A stretch of DNA of 64,000 nt from Pseudobacteroides sp. (GTDB lineage Bacteria > Bacillota > Clostridia > Acetivibrionales > DSM-2933). How positions within the stretch are numbered: the stretch's first letter is position 1; each line of letters starts with the position of its first letter. The DNA is taken from assembly GCF_036567765.1 (NCBI RefSeq), contig NZ_DATCTU010000098.1:19414-83413 (forward strand), in the 5' to 3' direction. Shown here piece by piece: positions 36,299-45,522 of the stretch. Position numbers and translations under genes: made by a program. The notes under the pieces were generated by a model that was given only the letters and a program-made list of their open reading frames with translations, had not been told where the DNA came from and made no database searches.

Positions 36299-37846
36299 TT
36301 ATATATATTGGTGTATTGCATAAGGCAGTTCTTCGATCAAGTCACCTGCTATAATCCCATATTGGCCCTTCTTATGTGCAGCCATATCCCCTGCCAAACC
36401 GTGGAGAAAAACCCCGGCAACTGCAGAGTCCTCAGGCGTAAAGCCCTGGCCTATAAATCCTGCTATTATTCCTGTCAGCACATCACCTGTACCTGCAGTT
36501 GACATCCCAGGATTTCCTGTGGGATTTATATAAATTCTCCCGCCAGGAGCAGCAATAATGGTTTTTGAGCCCTTTAATACCGTTATAACATTATACTGGG
36601 CGGAAAAATCCCCGGCATGTTTTATTCGGTCATTCTGAATATCCGAAATGCTCATTCCCATAAGCCTGGCCATTTCTCCCGGGTGAGGCGTAACTACCAC
36701 GGGCACCTTTGCCTTTTTCAATATTGCTGCATCCTTTGAGACGGCGTTCAAAGCATCTGCATCAAGCACAATGGGAACACTTGCATTTACAAGTATCTCT
36801 TGTACTAGTTCAATAATGTCCTGCCGACATGAAATACCCGGACCAATTGCCGCCACATTCATTTTTTCCATTTGTTTTAATATATCTTTAGCGGATTCTT
36901 TGGAAAAGTGCTCTTTACCCTTATCCTCAAATGGTATAACAATGGGCTCCACCAACTGAGCACTGTAAATATTACCCAATACAGCCGGAACCCCAAGATA
37001 CACAAGCCCTGCACCCGACCTTAAAGCTGCCTTTGCACAAAGGCAGCCTGAGCCTGTCATTCCCGTTGAACCGCTTATAATGAGGACCCTCCCATAATTA
37101 CCCTTACTACTTTCCTTTATTCTTTTTGGTATTATATCGGACACATGCTCTTTATCTATAAGAGTTGTTTTCATATTTACAGCATCACATATTGACTTGG
37201 GTATACCGATGTCGGCGATTACAAGCTCACCCGTATGTTCACACCCGGGACTAATTAAAAGTCCGGTCTTTGGAAATGTAAATGTTACGGTTTTATGAGC
37301 CTTTATGGACTTTCCAAGGACTTTTCCCGTTTCACCGTTTACCCCAGAGGGAATATCTATCGATACAACATATTTTGAAGAGTCATTTACAAGTTTTACT
37401 ATTTCCTCAATGATGCCTGTCACTTGCCCTTTAAAACCTGTTCCAAAAATCCCGTCTATAACGGCATCACAGCATTCCAGTTCCCTTTTAATTTCCGAAA
37501 GTATATTTTTATCGACGACTTCAACAGTCTTTATATTCATGTTTTCAATGATTTTTAAGTTTATTTGTGCATCACTTTTAACTTCGGATTTTTTCGAGGT
37601 AATATATACAGATACGTAGGCCCCTAGATTATTTAAATGCCTTGCAACAGCATAAGCATCTCCACCGTTATTCCCCTTACCCGCCAAGACAATAACCTTT
37701 TTTCCTTCCATGGCACCGATACTTCTTGTGGTCTCCTCTACCACCTTAAGTGCAGCATTTTCCATGAGAACAATTCCCGGTATACCTATTTTGTTTATGG
37801 TTTCATCATCCATTCTTCCAATTTGCTCCGGAGTTGCAACCTTCAT
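36299..37846 (-). CDS. nnr: Bifunctional NAD(P)H-hydrate epimerase/dehydratase
   Basis: The 515-residue protein repairs damaged NAD(P)H hydrates. Residues ~1-210 are the YjeF-N epimerase (GKGNNGGDAYAVARHL, DIPSGVNGETG) and ~225-505 are the ribokinase-like ADP/ATP-dependent dehydratase (LIISGSTGMTGSG, VVVTPHPGEMARL, NPTGNPGMSTAGTGDVLTG). The fused form is common in bacteria. GGAGGG lies before the ATG. It heads the nnr-alr unit and starts just past the hairpin that ends the polysaccharide cluster. Confidence 0.95.
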   Translation of the reverse strand: MKVATPEQIGRMDDETINKIGIPGIVLMENAALKVVEETTRSIGAMEGKKVIVLAGKGNNGGDAYAVARHLNNLGAYVSVYITSKKSEVKSDAQINLKIIENMNIKTVEVVDKNILSEIKRELECCDAVIDGIFGTGFKGQVTGIIEEIVKLVNDSSKYVVSIDIPSGVNGETGKVLGKSIKAHKTVTFTFPKTGLLISPGCEHTGELVIADIGIPKSICDAVNMKTTLIDKEHVSDIIPKRIKESSKGNYGRVLIISGSTGMTGSGCLCAKAALRSGAGLVYLGVPAVLGNIYSAQLVEPIVIPFEDKGKEHFSKESAKDILKQMEKMNVAAIGPGISCRQDIIELVQEILVNASVPIVLDADALNAVSKDAAILKKAKVPVVVTPHPGEMARLMGMSISDIQNDRIKHAGDFSAQYNVITVLKGSKTIIAAPGGRIYINPTGNPGMSTAGTGDVLTGIIAGFIGQGFTPEDSAVAGVFLHGLAGDMAAHKKGQYGIIAGDLIEELPYAIHQYI

Positions 37847-37879
37847 ATAAAACCCTCCACAATTTCCTACATATTAACA

Positions 37880-37943
37880 AATAAGTAAAATAGAACTTCC
37901 CGAGCTTAAGCCCATTATTAAGGGAAGTCGTATTTTACTTATT
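37880..37943 (-). terminator. Long hairpin terminating the polysaccharide cluster
   Basis: Arms of 13 plus 7 bases (AATAAGTAAAATA/TATTTTACTTATT and ACTTCCC/GGGAAGT, separated by two mismatches) enclose a 20-base loop. A TTTGTT tail follows on the minus strand. It lies between the O-antigen-ligase-like gene and nnr. Confidence 0.75.
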
Positions 37944-37970
37944 CCTTTTATATATTAATTATTATTAACC

Positions 37971-38010
37971 ATTATATATTACTCATTATATATTACTCAT
38001 TATATTGATC
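37971..38010. repeat. Short tandem repeat, 14-bp unit
   Basis: ATTATATATTACTC occurs twice in tandem with a partial third unit, in the gap downstream of the O-antigen-ligase-like gene. It looks like simple AT-rich slippage. Confidence 0.6.
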
Positions 38011-38034
38011 ACTTTTAAATATCCTGAAAACCTT

Positions 38035-39582
38035 CTAGGCTTTATTGCTTATTCCTTCTCTTTTCCTCATTGTAATACTCAACGCAGCTAAAACTAATGC
38101 CACAATTACCCAGAAAATCAACATTACTCTTGGATAATACCATATATACTCAGCCAGTGCCATTACAAGGACGCTAACAATAGAACATATTCCTGCAATA
38201 AGAATATTGTTTATGTTTGCTTCTGCCTTATTTGACAAGTTTAATATGCACTTTTTAACAAGCCTCCCAATAAACCACACAAAAGTTGCTATGCCCATAA
38301 TACCCATTTCAATCCATATCTGTATATATAAATTGTGGGCATGGGGCGGAACCTTGGCAGTGTATTGATAATAGTTTTTACAGATTCCCATAAATACATC
38401 TGTTCCTAATCCTATTCCTGCCTTCCAGTACTCAGTGAACATGGGCATAATGGTCTGGTATATCTTTATCCTGTACATAGCCGATGTATCTGCTTGAGTC
38501 AATGACATGAGTCTTCTGTATATACTTTGCGGCATAAAGGGTATAAACGCTATCCCTGCAAGTATAACCAGCGGCAGCAGCTTTTTGTTTTTAAAGAATA
38601 CAAATATCAGCACCGATCCAGCAAAACATAGCCACGCTGCACGTGTGCCTGTCCAGACGAGGGATATGAGAGGTGGAACTGCCAATAATGAGTAAAGTAT
38701 CTTTTTAAATACATTCTTTGAATTTAAAACTACTGCAAAATAAAAAGGTATTGTCATAAGCAGCAACTCGGCGTAGTTGTTGGGATTTCCCACAGTAGAA
38801 AAAACTCGCCCCTTTGCATCGGAGTTTGTCACAAGATCTATAAAGGCGGGATTAACCGGTATTCCCACTATTTTAGCCTGGTATATACCGAAAAGGCCTG
38901 TAAATGTGACTCCCCACAACATTATCTCTATAAAGCTGTTTATGGACCTTTCGGTATTTATAGAGCTTACTATGACTATGACCAGCAAAAAGCATGTAAG
39001 AAAAAACAGGAGAAACCTCATGCTGTCCATCGGGAAGAATGAATTGCCCACTGATAAAATCACACACAGCATAAACAGAAGTAGGGCAAAATCAAGTCCT
39101 TTAACATTAAAACTTTCAAACCTGTGAAATATTGTTTTTACAAAAAACATTGCTCCAAGTGCCAGTACGATGACTGTGGTGTATATATTGTACCACTTCT
39201 CATCAGGAACTGAAATAATATATACAATGCTTAATGCTATAACAATCTCTATCCTGCGAAGTATATTTACAGCAGATCTTACAATAAGGCTCTCTGCAAA
39301 TATATGACCGTATTTTGTGTAATAGGTGTTTAAAAATCTTGGAATAATGTTCAAGGCTTTATCCAATACACTGACAAAAAAGCTGTACTCCAATACCCTT
39401 GAATAAAAATCTCTTCTCTTTATAAAATTTAATATGCTGCTGTTGGCAGACAATATTTTAAACTTAGAAGACAAATAGGCTGCAACTCTTGCAATCAGGC
39501 TCTCCTTATAGGCAGCCTGAAACTTTTGTACGAGGGTAATAATAAAGCCTATTATCAAGCTGTTTTTTAATATATTAATCAA
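38035..39582 (-). CDS. O-antigen ligase/Wzy-like polymerase membrane protein
   Basis: The 515-residue protein has about ten to twelve membrane segments. It has a Wzy_C/O-antigen-ligase core with GRVFSTVGNPNNYAELLLM, a large loop, WTGTRAAWLCF and the conserved histidine in PPHAHNLYIQIWIEMG. Such proteins polymerise or attach lipid-linked glycans outside the membrane. An N-terminal ~120-residue extension precedes the core. The start is TTG, 4 bases after the stop of the DUF4330 gene, so the two are coupled. It is the last gene of the surface-polysaccharide cluster. Confidence 0.88.
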   Translation of the reverse strand: MINILKNSLIIGFIITLVQKFQAAYKESLIARVAAYLSSKFKILSANSSILNFIKRRDFYSRVLEYSFFVSVLDKALNIIPRFLNTYYTKYGHIFAESLIVRSAVNILRRIEIVIALSIVYIISVPDEKWYNIYTTVIVLALGAMFFVKTIFHRFESFNVKGLDFALLLFMLCVILSVGNSFFPMDSMRFLLFFLTCFLLVIVIVSSINTERSINSFIEIMLWGVTFTGLFGIYQAKIVGIPVNPAFIDLVTNSDAKGRVFSTVGNPNNYAELLLMTIPFYFAVVLNSKNVFKKILYSLLAVPPLISLVWTGTRAAWLCFAGSVLIFVFFKNKKLLPLVILAGIAFIPFMPQSIYRRLMSLTQADTSAMYRIKIYQTIMPMFTEYWKAGIGLGTDVFMGICKNYYQYTAKVPPHAHNLYIQIWIEMGIMGIATFVWFIGRLVKKCILNLSNKAEANINNILIAGICSIVSVLVMALAEYIWYYPRVMLIFWVIVALVLAALSITMRKREGISNKA

Positions 39583-39588
39583 GAAGCA

Positions 39589-40098
39589 TTACCCCTTTTT
39601 CTTTATATCATATATCCTGCACTGAAAAGTAGCATTTCCTGCAAGCAGGATAGTAGTCCTTCCGGTATAATAATCCGCACTCCCAAAGACTACTCCCGAA
39701 GAAGACTTGCCATCCCTATATATTCCTTCTCCCTCAACAGTTACTTTAATTGATGAATAGCCCTTTTTGGTTGATGGTACCAATTGCCCCTTTTCATTAG
39801 AGGCCCAGCTTACAGAATTGCCAACCTCTACTTTTGTAACCTTTCCATAGACAACATTCCTGTCAAAGTCTTTTGCCAGATCTCCATTACTTATTGCTTT
39901 AGCAACAAATTCAGGAACTTCATCAGAGTAGAAACTTATCTCAATCTTATCCGGCTTGGTAAATGCACCTCCGACCCCTATCTGGGATCTGGTAAGCTTG
40001 TACCCTACACCTGCAATTGCACCTAAAACAACCAAAACAATCAAAACGTCAACAATGCTGATCTTTCCGAAAAGCTTTCCCTTACCATCCAATATCAT
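39589..40098 (-). CDS. DUF4330-family membrane-anchored protein
   Basis: The 169 residues have a short cytoplasmic start (GKGKLFGKISIVDVL), a membrane helix (~17-36) and an extracytoplasmic beta-rich domain, the DUF4330 pattern. Members are usually found beside polysaccharide polymerase/ligase genes, as here. The molecular role is unknown; an accessory to the adjacent O-antigen-ligase-like protein is inferred. The ATG at 40098 has GGAGGAAG upstream; a longer frame would overlap that site. Confidence 0.8.
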   Translation of the reverse strand: MILDGKGKLFGKISIVDVLIVLVVLGAIAGVGYKLTRSQIGVGGAFTKPDKIEISFYSDEVPEFVAKAISNGDLAKDFDRNVVYGKVTKVEVGNSVSWASNEKGQLVPSTKKGYSSIKVTVEGEGIYRDGKSSSGVVFGSADYYTGRTTILLAGNATFQCRIYDIKKKG

Positions 40099-40181
40099 TT
40101 CAACACTTCCTCCATAAAACATATTTTCTGTACTTTTATTCTTACTGCTTAACTTTAATCCTACTGCTCGATTTTATCCTA

Positions 40182-41285
40182 TTACTCACTTTTCAAGCTT
40201 TCCCTGTATAAATTATATGTTTCCATAACCATCTTATCAAGATTAAATTTTTCCCTGATTGCCTTTAATGCATTTTCCCGCAAAGTTTTTTGCAGTTTTT
40301 CATCGTTCATGACTCTTGTAACCGCCTGAGCAAGGCCCCTTGCATCATCATACTTTACAAGGATACCGCAGCTTGTCTCATTGTTTATTATATCCCCGTT
40401 TCCTCCCATATCGGTTGCAATTATTGGTAGGCCGCAGGCCAAAACCTCCAGTATAGCAAAGCTTAACGCCTCATGGGCTGAAGAATTTATATATAGGTCG
40501 CTACCGTAAATAAGATTTTTAATGTCTTTTCTAAATCCTGTAAATATAATATCCTTTTCCAGTCCCAAATTCAATGCCTGTTTTTTTCTTTCTTCAAAGA
40601 AAGGCCCATCATTTGCAAGCACCATTACAAATTTTTTGTCAGTCATTTTTTTTAGTTCGGCTATGGAATTTATAAGGAATTCATGCCCCTTATCATAGGC
40701 AAACCTTGACGCACAGAGCATTACGAAGGTATCGCTGTCAATATTAAGCTCCTGCCTCATTGTTGACTCTACAGGACCTCCCCATGCCTTAGGGTCAACA
40801 CCGTTAAAAATAACCTTTATTTTTTTGCCGTTAACACCGTTACTTATCATCATTTCCTTGCCCTTGTTGCATACCGCAGCTATGTTTGCCTCAAGAGGAG
40901 TCAAAACCCTGTTGAAAAACCTTAATACCGCGTTGTTTTCCAATATAAAATGGTTTGTATACATGACTTTGGTTTTAGGGTTAAATAGTCTTGACCACAT
41001 GGCAATGTAGTTTTCTCTTAAATACTGGGTATGAATGAGGTCAATTTTAAGCTTTTTGCACAATTTGCTTAAATTATAAGCAGCCCTTATGTCAAAAGGA
41101 TTTTTCATTGCAATCCTATGGGAGGTGACCCCAAGCTCTGAGAGCTTTTCAACCAAAAGCCCTTCCTCATTGTATGCAAGATAAGCTTTTACCTCTTTAC
41201 CATTGAGCTTTTCAACAAGGGATTGTACATATCTTTCGGTACCTGCTTTTCCGGCATGGTTTATCAAGTATAGAACCTTAATCAT
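40182..41285 (-). CDS. Family 4 glycosyltransferase
   Basis: The 367 residues form a GT-B retaining transferase: INHAGKAGTERYVQSL near the N-terminus, NGVDPKAWGG, LCASRFAYDKGHEFLI, and the donor-binding INSSAHEALSFAILEVLACGLPIIATDMGG with its E-x7-E-type pair. It should add a sugar to a lipid-linked glycan inside the cell; donor and acceptor are unknown. ATG at 41285 is preceded by AGGTG and overlaps the end of the acyltransferase gene by 8 bases. Confidence 0.92.
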   Translation of the reverse strand: MIKVLYLINHAGKAGTERYVQSLVEKLNGKEVKAYLAYNEEGLLVEKLSELGVTSHRIAMKNPFDIRAAYNLSKLCKKLKIDLIHTQYLRENYIAMWSRLFNPKTKVMYTNHFILENNAVLRFFNRVLTPLEANIAAVCNKGKEMMISNGVNGKKIKVIFNGVDPKAWGGPVESTMRQELNIDSDTFVMLCASRFAYDKGHEFLINSIAELKKMTDKKFVMVLANDGPFFEERKKQALNLGLEKDIIFTGFRKDIKNLIYGSDLYINSSAHEALSFAILEVLACGLPIIATDMGGNGDIINNETSCGILVKYDDARGLAQAVTRVMNDEKLQKTLRENALKAIREKFNLDKMVMETYNLYRESLKSE

Positions 41286-41862
41286 TTTTATCACCTGCGT
41301 TTTCGTTTTGTATTTGGTTTATATTCTGTGTTTGGTTTCCATTTCTGTATTTTATAATCTTAGCCGGATTACCGCCTACCACTGCGTATTCGGGAACATC
41401 TTTAGTCACCACGGCTCCTGCACCTAAAATAGCCCCCTTGTGAACAGTAATACCCGGGAGAATTATAACCCTTGCTGCTATCCATACATCATCCTCTATG
41501 ACAACAGGCTTTTTAGGTGCTGTTTGAAGGTTCATGGGAATGTCCAGACGACTGTTCTCGTGATTCTGGGTAAATATCATAACATCAGGCCCCATCATAA
41601 CATCATTACCTATTTTTAATGGTCCTGCAATCCTGCAATTTATGCCTAATCCGGTATTTTCTCCAATTTCAATATCCCTGCCCGAGCCAAAAAATGCTCC
41701 ATGTTCAACATTAATGTTCTTACCTGACTTGTAAAAAATTCTCCTGCACAAAAACCTTCTGATTCTCTTTGTACCAAAGCCGTAGGGCAAGTCCGAGCCG
41801 GGCAAATGCCGTGCGACGGCGTAATAAAGTATGAGACAAATATAATAACTAAGTTTTTTCAT
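41278..41862 (-). CDS. Hexapeptide-repeat acyltransferase (left-handed beta-helix)
   Basis: The 194 residues resemble maltose/galactoside O-acetyltransferase and WcaF/WbbJ-type enzymes: a basic N-terminal segment, then left-handed beta-helix coils with isoleucine-led hexapeptides (IEIGENTGLGINCRIAG, VVIEDDVWIAARVIILPGITV) and the active-site loop FTQNHENS. It probably O-acetylates a sugar of the surface glycan. The C-terminal tail is unusually rich in N and Q. The ATG was set at 41862 by the GGAGG 5 bases upstream. Confidence 0.88.
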   Translation of the reverse strand: MKKLSYYICLILYYAVARHLPGSDLPYGFGTKRIRRFLCRRIFYKSGKNINVEHGAFFGSGRDIEIGENTGLGINCRIAGPLKIGNDVMMGPDVMIFTQNHENSRLDIPMNLQTAPKKPVVIEDDVWIAARVIILPGITVHKGAILGAGAVVTKDVPEYAVVGGNPAKIIKYRNGNQTQNINQIQNENAGDKND

Positions 41863-41938
41863 TGTTACCTCCAACAATTATATTAAAAGCTATAAATCTA
41901 TTACGTTTAACACTTTTAATGCAGTAAAGCCTTTTTCA

Positions 41939-43495
41939 TCATTGAGCGGGTTTTCTAAAGGGAATTTTGGACATTACCCTCTTTAGCATTTCCTTTGACT
42001 CATCCACCTTAATAAAATAAGTTATAAAGAAGTAGCTCACTGCTCCCAATAATACAGGAATAATGAGTTTGATGCTTCTGTCCACCAAAAATACCCCGAA
42101 GGATACATTCTCAAGCAGCATGCCGGAACCTACGACCAATATGAACATTACAATGCTGGCCCCAGTATACTTTATAACATTTATTCCAAGGCCTTTCAAG
42201 TTCAGATCGCCGATTTTTCTTCTGATGAGTATAACAAGAATCAATGCCCCGGTTAATGATGATATGGAATAAGCCAGCGGTATTCCGTAAACGCCTATAA
42301 AACGAGCCAATATAAGGCTTAGTGAAATATTTATAATCATCATAACCACGCCGTTTATTGCAGGCCTTTTGGTATCCTTTAAGGAATAAAAGGCTCTATC
42401 CAATACTTCCTTTACTCCAAACCCTACAATACCTATGCAGTATAGTGCCATCAGAACAGCAGCAAAATTAACATCATTCTGGTTTATTTTGCCCCATTTG
42501 ATAAGCAGTTCGATAAGCTGATAGCGAACCGCTATAAATCCTGCAGTACATGGGATCAGTATAAAAGCTACCGAGCTTAAAATCTTTACAATGCTTGCCT
42601 TAAATTCAGCCATGTCATTTTGGGCAGCATACATTGAAAGCCTTGGAAATATTACTGCCGTCACCGAAAACACAAAGGCAAGTACCGCGTACAAAACCAA
42701 ATTCTGCACCCAATTCATCATGAAAACGGTATTATCCTCAAACCTGCTGCAAAATACGTTATTGAAAAGCATGTTTATTGAGTATGCAGATGTCCCCAGT
42801 AGTACCGGCGGTACCAGTTTTGCAGCTGTTAAAATATCCGGGTCCCTTATGACAAGTGACGGCCTGTACCTGTATTCGGTTTTGTACATGGGAGGGATCA
42901 GAATAAGTGCCTGAGTTGTAAGCCCTATAAATGTAGCCACGATAAGTCCCTTTACCCCAAACACATTGCTCAAAAACAATGAATATATTATAACAATCAA
43001 GCTGCTTGGTATACTTACCAGTGCAGGCATGCTAAACCTTCCATAAGACTGTAAAATCCCTTGAAAAACATAATTAAGTGCATAAAAAATCATGATGGGG
43101 AACATCACCCTTAGTGCAAACACAGTCAATCCATAATCCTGGACCCTGAATTTGGGCGTCAGATAGGTTATCAGCGGAGTGGCCAGTATGCATAATGCCG
43201 AAAACACAATTGTAAGCACTACTGTAATAGTAATAATTTTATCGGCAAACCTGTGTGCCCTTTCCTTTTCACCTGTAGTAATATGGCCTGCAAATATAGG
43301 GATTACAACCGTAGCCAAGGCAGTGCCAAGGCTGGTAAATATTATAAGCGGAATCTGCAATGAATAGGAGTAAATCTCCATTTCAATGGTTCTTCCGAAC
43401 TTTGCTGCATAAAAGCTGCTGCTTATTAAAGATAAAACTCTTGAAAACAGCATTAAAATTGTAACAATGCCTATAGATTTTGCTACGCTTTTCAT
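41939..43495 (-). CDS. MurJ/MviN-like lipid flippase
   Basis: The 518-residue protein has about 14 membrane segments of the MOP superfamily. The N-terminus (LMLFSRVLSLISSSFYAAKFG, then YSYSLQIPLIIFTSLGTALATVVIPIF) is typical of MurJ/MviN. It may flip lipid II or, given its neighbours, the lipid-linked unit of the exopolysaccharide. The ATG at 43495 follows AAAGG by 7 bases; a TTG five codons earlier overlaps the ribosome site. It lies between two hexapeptide acyltransferase genes. The choice between MurJ proper and a dedicated flippase cannot be made from sequence. Confidence 0.9.
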   Translation of the reverse strand: MKSVAKSIGIVTILMLFSRVLSLISSSFYAAKFGRTIEMEIYSYSLQIPLIIFTSLGTALATVVIPIFAGHITTGEKERAHRFADKIITITVVLTIVFSALCILATPLITYLTPKFRVQDYGLTVFALRVMFPIMIFYALNYVFQGILQSYGRFSMPALVSIPSSLIVIIYSLFLSNVFGVKGLIVATFIGLTTQALILIPPMYKTEYRYRPSLVIRDPDILTAAKLVPPVLLGTSAYSINMLFNNVFCSRFEDNTVFMMNWVQNLVLYAVLAFVFSVTAVIFPRLSMYAAQNDMAEFKASIVKILSSVAFILIPCTAGFIAVRYQLIELLIKWGKINQNDVNFAAVLMALYCIGIVGFGVKEVLDRAFYSLKDTKRPAINGVVMMIINISLSLILARFIGVYGIPLAYSISSLTGALILVILIRRKIGDLNLKGLGINVIKYTGASIVMFILVVGSGMLLENVSFGVFLVDRSIKLIIPVLLGAVSYFFITYFIKVDESKEMLKRVMSKIPFRKPAQ

Positions 43496-43526
43496 CTTGT
43501 GACCTTTCAATTAAAGTAATATAGAT

Positions 43527-44126
43527 TTAGGGTATCCAATAAATGTTTTCCTTAATAACCCTGGCAGGGTTTCCTCCTACCAGCGTTTTTGGTGCAACAT
43601 CCTTTGTAACAACGCTTCCGGCAGCTATGACGGCACCGTCACCAATTGTTACCCCCTTTAAAACAAGCACATTACAGCCAATCCAAACATCATTGCCTAT
43701 CTTTATTGGTTTTATTTCCTCGGTAGGACTGTTAAATTTATGGTAATCCCTGTCCATTATGCAGACATCCCAGGATATATTGCACCCGTTTCCTATCTCT
43801 ACCTTGCTACCCGCGTGTATTTCAGTCCTGTCCCCGATTGAGGTGTTATTTCCGATTATTATTTCGGAGAAATTTTCATTTCCGAATGCACTTAGCTTTA
43901 CCCCTTTATAAAGCTGGACCTTTCTTCCCAACTTTATGGCTGCATTCTTTTTAATTATGCTTATGCCTCTGCCTGCTCTAAGAAGCGATCCACACTCAGT
44001 TAATTTTATTCTAATAAAAAAACCTCTTACAAGTTTTAAAACCTCTGTAATTATTTCCGGGATGGTTCTGCTAAATGCTTTTCTGTCTATTTTATAATTA
44101 GCCTGTCCATTAGTTGGTTGATCCAT
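43527..44126 (-). CDS. Hexapeptide-repeat acyltransferase, second of the cluster
   Basis: The 199 residues begin with a ~50-residue basic region and continue as a left-handed beta-helix (IIIGNNTSIGDRTEIHAGSKVEIGNGCNIS, IKIGNDVWIGCNVLVLKGVTIGDGAVIAAGSVVTKDV), ending GGNPARVIKENIYW. The catalytic histidine is probably in DRDYHKF. It is a WbbJ-like acetyltransferase of surface-glycan sugars and is only distantly related to the one at 41.3 kb. It is the first gene of the cluster; no clear promoter was found in the 340 bases upstream. Confidence 0.88.
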   Translation of the reverse strand: MDQPTNGQANYKIDRKAFSRTIPEIITEVLKLVRGFFIRIKLTECGSLLRAGRGISIIKKNAAIKLGRKVQLYKGVKLSAFGNENFSEIIIGNNTSIGDRTEIHAGSKVEIGNGCNISWDVCIMDRDYHKFNSPTEEIKPIKIGNDVWIGCNVLVLKGVTIGDGAVIAAGSVVTKDVAPKTLVGGNPARVIKENIYWIP

Positions 44127-44467
44127 TATCCTTGCACCCCTCTATTTGCTTTTTTACGAAAATTAATTATATCACTAATAAATTTATAATGCCATATTAA
44201 AAGCGATTAATCTTTTGTGCCATGCGGAAGCAATTTTTTAATTATATCTTTGTTAACAAAATAGTTCTAATTGATTTTTATATGTGGTAGAATGAATATA
44301 GAGAGTTTATAAAATGTTTATTTATAGTTTATAAAGTATTAATATTTAGTCATGCACGAAAAATAACTTCCGCTATAAATTTCGCTCATGCGTTGACTTA
44401 ACTCGTCAACACCCGCTCAAAAGCGTAAGTAATTTTTCATTCATGCCTTAGTAACGGGGGAATGTAG
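44127..44467. other. Divergent intergenic region holding element copy B
   Basis: The left part is AT-rich with two GTTTATAAA-like copies near 44304-44337. The right part is the palindromic element. The 3' end of the element is only 17 bases from the start codon of the XseA-like gene, so it probably lies in the leader of that transcript. Confidence 0.6.
44347..44450 (-). repeat. Palindromic intergenic element, copy B (full)
   Basis: This ~104-base imperfect palindrome reads, on the minus strand, TAAGGCATGAATGAAAAATT ... GCATGACTA with a central hairpin GTTGAC-GAGTTAA-GTCAAC. The ends are related inverted sequences (GAAAAATTACTTACGCT against GAAAAATAACTTCCGCT). It matches copy C over its whole length. 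Confidence 0.85.
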
Positions 44468-45514
44468 ATGGCGGTTAAAGAACCTGGTAAAATTAATGCG
44501 GAGGCTGAAAAGATATCAATCGATGAGTTCCGCAACTTGTTCATGCAAAACCTGAAAGGCTCGTTTTTCAAGAATGATGTCATAAAAAAGAACTATTATC
44601 TGGAAGGAACTATCTGTTCGGATGTAGAAAGGCATAAATACGGTACCAGCTTCAAGATACAGAGCGATGAAGGAAGCGTTATGAATGTATTTTTACCGAA
44701 AAAATCAGGTTATCATTCGGGAATAGAGCCAGGAAATAAAATTAATCTATTCGGCATGTTTAACATTTACGACAACAATGTAGAAAACCAGTTTAACTTT
44801 ATTGAGTTTAAGGCATCAAAAATTATTGAATCAGATGTAAGTGACAGTAAAAGGGAAGCTATTTTATCTGCATTAAACGAGAAAGGATTTCTGCACAAAC
44901 AAAAAAAGGATTTTGTGTTTCAAAACATAGACTTTTTCAAGCTTATGATTATATCCTCAAAGGACAGCACTGCATCGACAGAAGTTACAAATTGCCTCAA
45001 AAGCACAGGCTTCTTTGAAGTTTCGATGCATTATATAGATACATATAAATCCGACGATATAGCTGAGCTTTTAAATTCAATGGACAAGAATAACTATTAT
45101 GATGCGATCATGATAACAGGTATCGGATCTTTGGAGAAAAGGCTCTTTGACGAATTAAACGTAATTGAAGCAATTGCAGGGATGAATTCGCCTGTAATTA
45201 CGGCTATGGGACGGTGCCTGGCCGATGAAGTGGCAGACATAACTGAAGATGGCCCTTTGACGGCTGCCAGGATGCTTCTTTATGCTTATAAGGAAAGCAA
45301 GTTTAAAAACAATGAATCTCCACTGATAACCAATGAGCACAACAGCAATTTATTTATAACACTGACTCAGGAAAAGGAAGATCTCGAACGCAAACTTTCA
45401 TCCATGTTCAGTGACAAGGTTACTTTGTTGAATAAAGTCCAGAGCCAGCAAAGAATTATGCTTTTGCTGTCTTTTGTATGCATTATAGCAGTTATAATTT
45501 CATTTGTTAATTAG
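44468..45514 (+). CDS. Tail-anchored protein related to exonuclease VII large subunit (XseA), active site degenerate
   Basis: The 348 residues have the order of XseA: an OB-fold (~42-118, YYLEGTICSDVERHKYGTSFKIQ, GNKINLFGMFNIYD), then a core (~155-275). Here DAIMITGIGSLEKRL stands where XseA has its GRGGGS motif, and SPVITAMGRCLADEVADITEDGPLTAARML where XseA has PV-AVGHETD and the PTPSAAAE segment. The Gly-rich loop is reduced and the GHETD histidine is Arg249, so nuclease activity is doubtful. A short coiled coil (~300-325) and one C-terminal membrane helix (~329-347) follow; canonical XseA has no membrane helix. GGGGG lies upstream of the ATG. The MocR gene starts 8 bases downstream. Confidence 0.75.
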   Translation: MAVKEPGKINAEAEKISIDEFRNLFMQNLKGSFFKNDVIKKNYYLEGTICSDVERHKYGTSFKIQSDEGSVMNVFLPKKSGYHSGIEPGNKINLFGMFNIYDNNVENQFNFIEFKASKIIESDVSDSKREAILSALNEKGFLHKQKKDFVFQNIDFFKLMIISSKDSTASTEVTNCLKSTGFFEVSMHYIDTYKSDDIAELLNSMDKNNYYDAIMITGIGSLEKRLFDELNVIEAIAGMNSPVITAMGRCLADEVADITEDGPLTAARMLLYAYKESKFKNNESPLITNEHNSNLFITLTQEKEDLERKLSSMFSDKVTLLNKVQSQQRIMLLLSFVCIIAVIISFVN

Positions 45515-45522
45515 GCGGTAAT

